DNA of 64,000 nt from a virus, in the IMG/VR virus record IMGVR_UViG_3300032083_002615, positions 1 to 64,000 of that record. One strand, written 5' to 3'. The translations under genes and the position numbers were made by a program. Below are positions 51,989 through 58,108 of the stretch, piece after piece. Numbering within the stretch: position 1 is the stretch's first letter; each line of letters opens with the position of its first letter. The notes under the pieces are model-generated. The model was given only the letters and a program-made list of their open reading frames with translations. It had not been told where the DNA came from and ran no database searches.

Positions 51989-53077
51989 ATGAAAAAATTA
52001 CTATCTATATTATTAACAACAGCTATCTTATTTGCTAATGAAGGTAGTAATTACTTTGTAGATAACTTTTTAAAGTATTCTACATTCTATACAAGTGTAA
52101 GTTTAAATTCACCATTTGAACCAAAACAAAAATTTGACTTCAATCAAGACTTGGGAACATTTGTTGAAACAACAGAAGAAGTTGAGGGTTCATACAATGT
52201 TTCATTTGGTATAAGAAAACTTGCAAGGTTTAAATATCAAGCCAAAGGTAAGAACTTTTACGATGGTTCAGAAAAGAACTTATCAGATGTGGCTACAATT
52301 GGTAATGTGAGTGGTTGGGAATACTTGGTTAAGTACTCAGCTATTCGTTCTTTTGGTGAAGAGTTTGTAGATACAGAATCTTGGGTTAGATACTTAGGTG
52401 ATAACTTTGTAATTAAAGGAACTTATGCTAACTTTGGATTAGAAGATTTAGAGTTTGGACAATTAGATGTTAGGTATAGAAAACCACTTGGAACAAGTTG
52501 GAACTTCACTGCAGGTGGTAACTTTAGAGGACACCCAGCATATGGATTGTTTCCATTTAATGATTGGTTACAAGGTTCACAAGGACAATGGTGGACATTA
52601 GCTTATGAGTATGGATATGATGATGAGTATTGGTTTGATGATTTAAACGACAATGGTGTTCAAGACCCTGGTGAGTTTGGTAGTTATGAATGGTATAATG
52701 AAGATGGTGAATTAATTGCAGAAACCGATGATGAGTTTTATGAATACTATTATGGTGATATAATAAATCTTTACAATGAAGAAGAAGTTGATAAACTTGG
52801 TTGGCAATATGAGGCTTCATTTGTTATTGGTGTTGATTATTATTTATACAATAAACAATATTGGGTTCATGGTTGGGCTTCAATACTACCAATAAGTAAA
52901 GGACTTACGGATTATTCTTTCGTTTATGAAAGTGGTGATATAGATTTTGATATAGGTGTAGTGGCTGGATACAAATTTGATAAAAGTTTTGGTGTATTTG
53001 GTGAAGGAAGATATTTAAGATATTGGAGTATTGATTCCTATGAATTAAAAGTAGGATTGAATTACACAGTATTTTAG
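51989..53077 (+). CDS. outer-membrane beta-barrel protein with EF-hand-like loop
   Basis: A signal peptide (KKLLSILLTTAILFA) is followed by alternating strands (VSFGIRKLARFKYQ, FVIKGTYANFGLEDL) and a final strand ending in Phe (LKVGLNYTVF), the outer-membrane insertion signature. Residues 218-229 are D-L-N-D-N-G-V-Q-D-P-G-E, an EF-hand/dockerin-type calcium loop inside an acidic, Tyr-rich extracellular insertion (about 210-265). Such loops are common in secreted and outer-membrane proteins of marine Bacteroidota and Marinimicrobia. AGGAGA overlaps the previous stop. Probably displayed on the cell surface late in infection; precise family unknown. Confidence 0.72.
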   Translation: MKKLLSILLTTAILFANEGSNYFVDNFLKYSTFYTSVSLNSPFEPKQKFDFNQDLGTFVETTEEVEGSYNVSFGIRKLARFKYQAKGKNFYDGSEKNLSDVATIGNVSGWEYLVKYSAIRSFGEEFVDTESWVRYLGDNFVIKGTYANFGLEDLEFGQLDVRYRKPLGTSWNFTAGGNFRGHPAYGLFPFNDWLQGSQGQWWTLAYEYGYDDEYWFDDLNDNGVQDPGEFGSYEWYNEDGELIAETDDEFYEYYYGDIINLYNEEEVDKLGWQYEASFVIGVDYYLYNKQYWVHGWASILPISKGLTDYSFVYESGDIDFDIGVVAGYKFDKSFGVFGEGRYLRYWSIDSYELKVGLNYTVF

Positions 53078-53086
53078 GAGTTATAG

Positions 53087-53758
53087 ATGAAAATAGGTGA
53101 AATATTAGTTCAAAAAGGATATGTAACACAACAACAATTAGATGGTGTGTTGGCTGTTAAAGGTGATGACGCACAAGTAGGACAAGTTTTAATCCAATGG
53201 GGATTATTAACACAAGAGCAGTTGATGGAAGCGTTGGACATACAAGCTCCCCCACCTCCACCGCCTCCTCCACCTCCACCACCAGTTCAACCACAACAAC
53301 CAATGTATCAACAACCACCTGTTGCTCCACCTCCAAGTGCACCAGATTTGACAATGGACAACTTACAAACATCAAAGTTTAACATTGATTTGAAAACTAT
53401 GATTTACATTGGTTCAATATTGTTTTCAGCTGTAACGATGTATTTTACATTTATGGGTGAGTTAGATGCTAGATTTGGAGCATTAGAGGATGGTGACAAT
53501 ACAATGATGGTTGATATGGACAAAAGATTAACAGCATTGGAAACAAACATTGATAAAAGGGTAACAGAATTAGAAAACAAATTCACACCAATTGGTGATG
53601 GGGTTTATGCTGTAGACCCTAATTCATCTTGGCCACCATCTCGTGGTGAGTATAAGATGAAAGATGAAATGTCAAGAAATAAAATTATGGCTTTAGAAAA
53701 TGAAATAGATAGATTAGAAAAAACTATCGAAAAGTTAGAAGATAAGTTAGATAAGTAG
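53087..53758 (+). CDS. MshEN-like domain, poly-proline, single-span and coiled-coil protein
   Basis: Residues 2-25 and 30-51 are two copies of the MshEN/GspE-N half-motif (KIGEILVQKGYVTQQQL and QVGQVLIQWGLLTQEQL). In MshE the pair binds cyclic di-GMP; in type II/IV ATPases it binds partners. A run of 12 prolines (55-66) and a Pro/Gln-rich linker follow, then a membrane span (about 103-123) and a C-terminal coiled coil (about 145-223). The topology suggests a cytoplasmic sensor linked to a periplasmic rod. No ATPase domain is present. Whether c-di-GMP is bound depends on residues I cannot confirm. It stands inside the envelope operon. Confidence 0.62.
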   Translation: MKIGEILVQKGYVTQQQLDGVLAVKGDDAQVGQVLIQWGLLTQEQLMEALDIQAPPPPPPPPPPPPVQPQQPMYQQPPVAPPPSAPDLTMDNLQTSKFNIDLKTMIYIGSILFSAVTMYFTFMGELDARFGALEDGDNTMMVDMDKRLTALETNIDKRVTELENKFTPIGDGVYAVDPNSSWPPSRGEYKMKDEMSRNKIMALENEIDRLEKTIEKLEDKLDK

Positions 53759-53767
53759 GAGAGGGTT

Positions 53768-54142
53768 ATGTTTAAAAAATTATTTATATTTGGTTTAATG
53801 ATTACATCACTCTTTGGTGTAAGAGAATTAACAGATGAGAATTTCAAGAAAGCAACCAATAGAGGTTTAGTGGCCGTTGAGTTTTGGGCTACTTGGAATG
53901 AAGTGAATAAAGTTACAGCAATTGATGAATGGGATTCATTTGATGCGAAAGTATATAGATTGAACATTGATAATTTTCCAAAAATTCAAGCTGACAATAA
54001 TGTAGTAATACTTCCCACTATAATCTTTTTTGATGAAGGTGAAGAAGTACAACGACTTCAAGGTGATATGACTTTTACCTTAAAGACAACAACAGATGAA
54101 CTTGACGAAGTAGTTGAGGAAATACTCGGAAATAAGTTTTAG
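53768..54142 (+). CDS. exported thioredoxin-fold protein lacking CxxC
   Basis: The N-terminus is a signal peptide or anchor (FKKLFIFGLMITSLFG). The remainder has the thioredoxin layout: VAVEFWATWNEVNK (34-48), NIDNFPKIQADNNVVI, LPTIIFFDEGEEVQRLQGD. The active-site WCxxC is replaced by W43-N-E-V-N47, so both redox cysteines are gone while the cis-proline (LPT) remains. It cannot be an oxidoreductase and may serve as a chaperone or a structural adaptor in the periplasm. AGGAG overlaps the previous stop. The fold call is confident; the role is inferred. Confidence 0.7.
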   Translation: MFKKLFIFGLMITSLFGVRELTDENFKKATNRGLVAVEFWATWNEVNKVTAIDEWDSFDAKVYRLNIDNFPKIQADNNVVILPTIIFFDEGEEVQRLQGDMTFTLKTTTDELDEVVEEILGNKF

Positions 54143-54153
54143 GAGGAAATGAA

Positions 54154-55092
54154 ATGAATAAATTATTAATGTATTTAATGAGTTTTATGTTATTATTCAC
54201 AATCAGTTGTGATGGTTCAAGTCCAACATCACCTGATGATGGTGGTAATGATGACGAACCTGTATTACTTGGTTGTGAAGCAGCTAATCTATATGATTGG
54301 AATAGTGTAGAGTTTGAATCATCACTTGATGCAGGAGCAACAACTTGGTTAGCTTTTGATTTAAGTGAAACAACATTGTTCTCAATTAATTTAAATCAAC
54401 CTGGTTTTCATTGTGCAATATTTGAAGCCTGTGATGGTGAGGTAGGAGCTCCACCACCATTGTATTCATTTATGTCAAATGGAAATGGACAAGAGGTTGG
54501 TATTGTAACAGAAGGAATTTATTATTTAGAAATAAAAAACACAAGACCTGGTAGATTAGATTTTGAATTTAGTATTCAATTGGATGATATAGTTTATGGT
54601 TGTATGAATGATGATGCTTTGAATTATGATGATACGGCTAATGTTGATGATGGTAGTTGTACATTTAACGATTGTAATACACAATATTATTTAGATAACT
54701 ATGGTGAGATGGTATTGGATTGTGATGGTAATTGTGCACCAATTAGTTGGATAGCAGATGGATTCTGTGATGATGGAGCTTATGGTATTTATGATGAAGA
54801 AGGAAATGTAGTTCCTATTAATCTATGGTGTGAAGAGTTTAACTTTGACGAAGGTGATTGTGAAGTCATACCTGGTGAGTGTTCACCTGGATTGATTGAA
54901 GATTGTAATGGTATATGTGCACCTGAACAATGGTTGGGTGATGGTTTCTGTGATGATGGTTCATATTCTTATAATGGAAATCCAATATTCTTTAATTGTG
55001 AAGAATTTAACAATGATGAAGGAGATTGTGATGTTATGGGGAGGACAGAAACAAGACCATATCCAAACAACAAAATTAAAATTAACGAATAG
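54154..55092 (+). CDS. lipoprotein with Cys-rich and Notch-like (LNR) repeats
   Basis: A lipobox (FTIS-C19) follows a 15-residue hydrophobic stretch, so the protein is probably lipid-anchored. A beta domain (about 40-148) resembles sugar-binding or pre-peptidase-type domains. Then GCMNDDALNYDDTANVDDGSC and two repeats of Asp-rich, Cys-rich LNR type follow (DGFCDDGAYG through NFDEGDC, and DGFCDDGSYSY through NNDEGDC). Both features are characteristic of surface proteins from marine Bacteroidota/Marinimicrobia and are very unusual for phages. This suggests acquisition from such a host. A ligand-binding or surface-shielding role is inferred. Confidence 0.7.
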   Translation: MNKLLMYLMSFMLLFTISCDGSSPTSPDDGGNDDEPVLLGCEAANLYDWNSVEFESSLDAGATTWLAFDLSETTLFSINLNQPGFHCAIFEACDGEVGAPPPLYSFMSNGNGQEVGIVTEGIYYLEIKNTRPGRLDFEFSIQLDDIVYGCMNDDALNYDDTANVDDGSCTFNDCNTQYYLDNYGEMVLDCDGNCAPISWIADGFCDDGAYGIYDEEGNVVPINLWCEEFNFDEGDCEVIPGECSPGLIEDCNGICAPEQWLGDGFCDDGSYSYNGNPIFFNCEEFNNDEGDCDVMGRTETRPYPNNKIKINE

Positions 55093-55102
55093 TAGGAGAT
55101 AA

Positions 55103-55663
55103 ATGTTAAAAGAGTTATTGCTAGCAACAATTGTATCAACATCACTAAGTGTAAGAACACCAAATGATGTAGAAAAAGAATTAGATTATGAGTTTTCTGT
55201 TAAAATTGAGAACACAAATAAAAATTTTCAATATTTATTAAAAAGAGATTGGGAAAGAGAATTAGGTGAAAAATACATAGATGATGTGTTTAAATTTTCA
55301 CACACGATTAATGATTTTATTTATTATGGTGTGGATTATGTGAACAAAGAATCAAAAGATATTTTTTACACAACTTATAACATTGGTATTGATGATAACG
55401 GATGGAAGTTTGGTTTATCAATAAAAGATAATGATAAGTTGGCTAGTTTAGGATACAATAAAAAATTAAAAAAAGATGATTTGGAATACAATGTAGGATT
55501 GTCTTTTAAATCTGATTTGGGTGAGAACAATATCATCAATCTAAAATCAGAAGTAAAGAAATGGCTAACAGAAAAGATTAATATATTTGGTTTATATAAA
55601 CATGAGTATTACAATAAACAAGAAGACTTTCAATTTAAAGTCGGTTTAGGAGTTAAACTATGA
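55103..55663 (+). CDS. small exported beta-barrel-like protein
   Basis: A short N-terminal hydrophobic segment (LKELLLATIVSTSLSV) suggests export. The remainder is alternating charged/hydrophobic strands (FSVKIENTNKNFQYLLKRD, FYTTYNIGIDDNGWKFGLSI, YNVGLSFKSDLG, FQFKVGLGVKL), typical of an outer-membrane barrel of about 8 strands, ending in Leu instead of Phe. AGGAGA sits inside the spacer. The last bases overlap the next start (ATGA). It closes the six-gene envelope cassette. Confidence 0.58.
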   Translation: MLKELLLATIVSTSLSVRTPNDVEKELDYEFSVKIENTNKNFQYLLKRDWERELGEKYIDDVFKFSHTINDFIYYGVDYVNKESKDIFYTTYNIGIDDNGWKFGLSIKDNDKLASLGYNKKLKKDDLEYNVGLSFKSDLGENNIINLKSEVKKWLTEKINIFGLYKHEYYNKQEDFQFKVGLGVKL

Positions 55664-55767
55664 AACTAACAAAAGAAACATTGAGAGAAATCATCAAAGA
55701 AGTGATTGCTGAAAATGATGGACATCCTCAGATTTTAAGAAAAAACAAAGAAGTTGCCCACAACTGA
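55660..55767 (+). CDS. 35-aa leader-like protein, in frame with the following gene across a TGA
   Basis: ATG 55660 overlaps the previous stop (ATGA). The N-terminus MKLTKETLREIIKEVIAE matches the head-leader pattern and ends in I-A-E. The gene ends at TGA 55765-55767 (KEVAHN-stop). The next gene starts 9 bases later in the same frame with no good ribosome site. The pair may represent one interrupted 112-codon gene or a readthrough arrangement. Confidence 0.55.
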   Translation: MKLTKETLREIIKEVIAENDGHPQILRKNKEVAHN

Positions 55768-55776
55768 GCGACTCAC

Positions 55777-55998
55777 ATGGAGTGGAAGTCTTCCACTGAT
55801 AAAGAAAAGTATGGTGATATGATTGGTGAAGTTATACACCACACATTATTTGAAGATGGAACTATTACAAAATACGATGTAAAGTTCGGAAATAAAACAA
55901 TAAAAAACATCCCAACAGAAATGTTAGAGGTGGTGGAAATGAAAGAACATTCTCATAACCCAACTGAAGAGGATGAAGAGGAGAAAGACGATGAGTAA
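55777..55998 (+). CDS. acidic protein downstream of an in-frame TGA, 73 aa
   Basis: The frame is the same as that of 55660-55767, separated only by TGA and three codons (ATH). The product (MEWKSSTDKEKYGDMIG...) has a beta section (TKYDVKFGNKTIKNIPTEMLEV) and an acidic tail (TEEDEEEKDDE). No ribosome site precedes ATG 55777, so it is either made by reinitiation or TGA readthrough, or is a pseudogene remnant. It overlaps the start of the Cys-rich mini-gene by 8 bases. Confidence 0.5.
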   Translation: MEWKSSTDKEKYGDMIGEVIHHTLFEDGTITKYDVKFGNKTIKNIPTEMLEVVEMKEHSHNPTEEDEEEKDDE

Positions 55999-56053
55999 AT
56001 GCACATGTTGTGAAAATTGCAAATGTGAATGTAATTGTTGTGGAGATGAGTAG
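55991..56053 (+). CDS. 20-residue metallothionein-like cysteine peptide
   Basis: ATG 55991 has a perfect GAGGAG at 55978-55983 (7-base spacing), and TAG 56051-56053 overlaps the next start. The peptide MSKCTCCENCKCECNCCGDE has 8 cysteines in 20 residues in the pattern CxCCxxCxCxCxCC, with Lys/Glu/Asn between. This is the composition of metallothioneins and plant/fungal metal-chelating peptides, and it could bind several Zn or Cu ions. It is shorter than known bacterial metallothioneins. It is too small for routine gene callers. Metal binding is inferred from composition. Confidence 0.6.
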   Translation: MSKCTCCENCKCECNCCGDE

Positions 56054-56769
56054 TGATTAAATTAACATCATTATTAGTTGAACAAGAACAAGAAAACAAA
56101 TATCCAGAGGATGCACCTAAACATTTTGGTGGTGGTGAGAACATTGATATATTTGGTTATCAAACCAAACACTTTGATATTTGTAGGTCGGCTGTAACTT
56201 TGTATGAAAAGTTAAAAGAAAATGAAGAAGCAAAAGATTTAATCATTCAAACAGCTAAAGATATGGACCATTTGTTTGAAATGGAAAAACAAGTTGTGGC
56301 TCAAGAACCAATGAACCACGACCCAATTGACCACGCCGTTAAATTGTGTAATACGATTTCTTTTCAATTAGGTAGAATTGCAGAAATAACTGGACATGGT
56401 GAAGAAGAGGAAGATACACACTTCATTCAACTACATGTTAATGTAATCATTGATAGAGCTCAAAAACAAGAAATGACTAATGAAGATTTAAGAAAGTGGT
56501 TTAAAAAAGGTGGAACAGGTGGAACTACTGCTGGTGGTTGGGATAGATATAGTTCAACAGGTGAAAAACTTGGTAAATGTGGTGGTGGAAAAGAAGGTGA
56601 AGCATACGCTGCGTGTTTATCTGCAGCAAAAGCAGCAAAACTTGGAAAGAAAGGTATAGCGGCTTTTGTTAATAGAAAAAGAAGAGCACAGAAAAAAGGT
56701 GGTGACCCTAAAAAAGGTGGTGAGAGAAGAAAGGGACAAAAAACCATTAAGGTGAAAACAGGTGCGTAA
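56053..56769 (+). CDS. basic Cys-module protein with head-leader-like N-terminus
   Basis: The GTG start overlaps the previous stop, with GGAG 7 bases upstream. The leader MIKLTSLLVE ends in L-V-E. The middle (30-145) is a helical domain (HFDICRSAVTLYEKLKE, DHAVKLCNTISFQLGRIAE). The C-terminal 85 residues are a basic Gly/Lys module with two cysteines (GGWDRYSSTGEKLGKCGGG, YAACLSAAKAAKLGKKG, GGDPKKGGERRKGQK), a type common in marine viruses and presumed to contact packaged DNA. The stop overlaps the following gene by 8 bases. A virion-internal role is inferred. Confidence 0.6.
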   Translation: MIKLTSLLVEQEQENKYPEDAPKHFGGGENIDIFGYQTKHFDICRSAVTLYEKLKENEEAKDLIIQTAKDMDHLFEMEKQVVAQEPMNHDPIDHAVKLCNTISFQLGRIAEITGHGEEEEDTHFIQLHVNVIIDRAQKQEMTNEDLRKWFKKGGTGGTTAGGWDRYSSTGEKLGKCGGGKEGEAYAACLSAAKAAKLGKKGIAAFVNRKRRAQKKGGDPKKGGERRKGQKTIKVKTGA

Positions 56770-57475
56770 AGCTTGTAATCCAAGAAGAAGAAAACCAGGT
56801 GAGAGTGAAGCTCAATATAGACAAAGATGTGGGCCAAGGCCATTAGGACAAATTAAAATGGGTGAAAAAAAGAATCCAAGAATCCCAAGAAAAAAGGGAC
56901 AACCAGCAGGTTCAAAGAAACATTCTGATTTATACACAGATGAAAACCCAAAAGGAACTATAAAAGGATTAAAGTTTGCAACTGTAAAAGATGCTAAGGC
57001 ATCAGTCAGTAAAATTAAAGGTAGTGGTAAATCACATGCTCATAAGATTCAGGCTGCTGTTGCTATGGAACAAAGAGCAAGAGAGATGGGTAAAACATCT
57101 CAAGCAGCTGTTTATAGAGCATTCATCAATAAGATGAAAAAGATTACTAAACAAAAAAATGAGGGTTGGAGTGAAAAATATAAAAAATCAATTGATTGTA
57201 ACAACCCAAAAGGATTCAGTCAAAAAGCACATTGTACAGGAAAAAAGAAAAAATCGGAGAATGTAATGAAACTTACAAAGTCTAAATTAAGAGAAATGAT
57301 TGAAGAAGAATACTTTAATTATCTTGTAGAAAAAAACGTACCAACAAATCCATCTAAGTGGAGTTATTATAAATCACAAGCTAAAAAGAAGTTTGATGTA
57401 TATCCATCGGCTTATGCAAATGCTTGGGCTGCTAAGATGTATAAAAAAGCTGGTGGTGGTTGGAAAAAGGGATAA
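56762..57475 (+). CDS. modular basic Cys protein, with internal gene 57266-57475
   Basis: GTG start inside the previous gene. The first ~165 residues carry basic modules with cysteines (ACNPRRRKPGESEAQYRQRC, SIDCNNPKGFSQKAHC) and an Ala/Lys helical repeat (HKIQAAVAMEQRAREMGKTS). From residue 169 a new unit begins with MKLTKSKLREMIEEE and continues with PTNPSKWSYYKSQAKKKFDV and SAYANAWAAKMYKKAGGGW. The second unit has its own ribosome site, so the gene probably yields both a long and a short product. The mixed modules recur in marine phage and giant-virus virion proteins. A DNA-condensing, head-located function is inferred. Confidence 0.6.
   Translation: MRKACNPRRRKPGESEAQYRQRCGPRPLGQIKMGEKKNPRIPRKKGQPAGSKKHSDLYTDENPKGTIKGLKFATVKDAKASVSKIKGSGKSHAHKIQAAVAMEQRAREMGKTSQAAVYRAFINKMKKITKQKNEGWSEKYKKSIDCNNPKGFSQKAHCTGKKKKSENVMKLTKSKLREMIEEEYFNYLVEKNVPTNPSKWSYYKSQAKKKFDVYPSAYANAWAAKMYKKAGGGWKKG
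57266..57475 (+). CDS. internal in-frame gene: leader-bearing basic protein, 69 aa
   Basis: GGAG at 57256-57259 lies 6 bases before ATG 57266, in frame with the longer gene. The product begins with the leader pattern MKLTKSKLREMIEEEYFNY and ends it with L-V-E at residue 22, matching the (I/L)xE rule. The mature part (about 47 residues) is basic and aromatic. Starting here fits the pattern of the other leader proteins much better than residue 169 of a longer protein. Confidence 0.55.
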   Translation: MKLTKSKLREMIEEEYFNYLVEKNVPTNPSKWSYYKSQAKKKFDVYPSAYANAWAAKMYKKAGGGWKKG

Positions 57476-57477
57476 TT

Positions 57478-57900
57478 ATGAAAATCACAGAAAAAAGAGG
57501 AACTTGTTGGGTGGGATACAAACAAGTTGGTATGAAAGAAAAAGGTGGTAAAATGGTGCCTAATTGTGTTAAAGAAATTTACTATGAGGAAAATGGTAAA
57601 GGGTATGGGTACACGTTTGAATTTTATGGTGAGAATCTACAAGAGGCTGAATACAAAGGTAGAAAAGTTAAACTTAATAAAATCATGCAAGGTGATAGAA
57701 AAAAGTTTAAGGTTTATGTAAAGAATGATAAAGGTAATGTTGTGGTGGTTCATTTTGGACAAGGTGGTGATGCTAAGGGTGGAACGATGAGAATCAGAAA
57801 ATCAAATCCAAAAGCTAGAAAATCATTTAGAGCACGACACAATTGTGATAATCCAGGTCCTAAATACAAAGCTAGATATTGGGCGTGTAGAACATGGTAA
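57478..57900 (+). CDS. basic Cys-module protein, 140 aa
   Basis: ATG 57478 (AAAGG upstream) is chosen over an in-frame TTG at 57460. The N-terminal unit TCWVGYKQVGMKEKGGKMVP-NC is a module recognised from marine phages. The middle is a beta domain (RKVKLNKIMQGDRKKFKVYV, GNVVVVHFGQGG). The C-terminus (NPKARKSFRARHNCDNPGP and KYKARYWACRTW) is another basic Cys module common next to prohead genes. It contains at least two potential zinc sites. No catalytic motif. It is probably part of the head-internal or head-assembly protein set. Confidence 0.6.
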   Translation: MKITEKRGTCWVGYKQVGMKEKGGKMVPNCVKEIYYEENGKGYGYTFEFYGENLQEAEYKGRKVKLNKIMQGDRKKFKVYVKNDKGNVVVVHFGQGGDAKGGTMRIRKSNPKARKSFRARHNCDNPGPKYKARYWACRTW

Positions 57901-58058
57901 AATTAAAAAAATTATTAAACATTCAAGAGGGAAAGGCAGATAGAGCTTTTACCAAAATCATTGGTTTATTAAGAAAAGAATCAAGAAAATTAAATGATGA
58001 TGATTCATATGAGTTAAGCACTAAATTAAAGGCTTGGTTTAATAAAAATGTTATGTAA
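57894..58058 (+). CDS. small basic leader-type protein, 54 aa
   Basis: The ATG overlaps the previous stop. The product begins MVKLKKLLNIQEG, a helical leader ending in I-Q-E, and continues as two basic helices (KADRAFTKIIGLLRKESRK, YELSTKLKAWFNKN). No annotated family. Size, charge and leader match the other suspected head-internal proteins. The stop lies just before the promoter at 58065. Confidence 0.52.
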   Translation: MVKLKKLLNIQEGKADRAFTKIIGLLRKESRKLNDDDSYELSTKLKAWFNKNVM

Positions 58059-58064
58059 AAAAGC

Positions 58065-58093
58065 TTGTTTTTTTAATAAATAATTCGTAAATT
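58065..58093 (+). promoter_or_regulatory. GCTTGAC-family promoter (degenerate)
   Basis: AAAAAAGCTTGTTT with TTGTTT at 58065-58070, a 17-bp spacer and TAAATT at 58088-58093. The left part AAAAAGCTTG is conserved with the other four sites; the hexamers are weaker. Confidence 0.5.
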
Positions 58094-58108
58094 ACATAGA
58101 GGTATATT

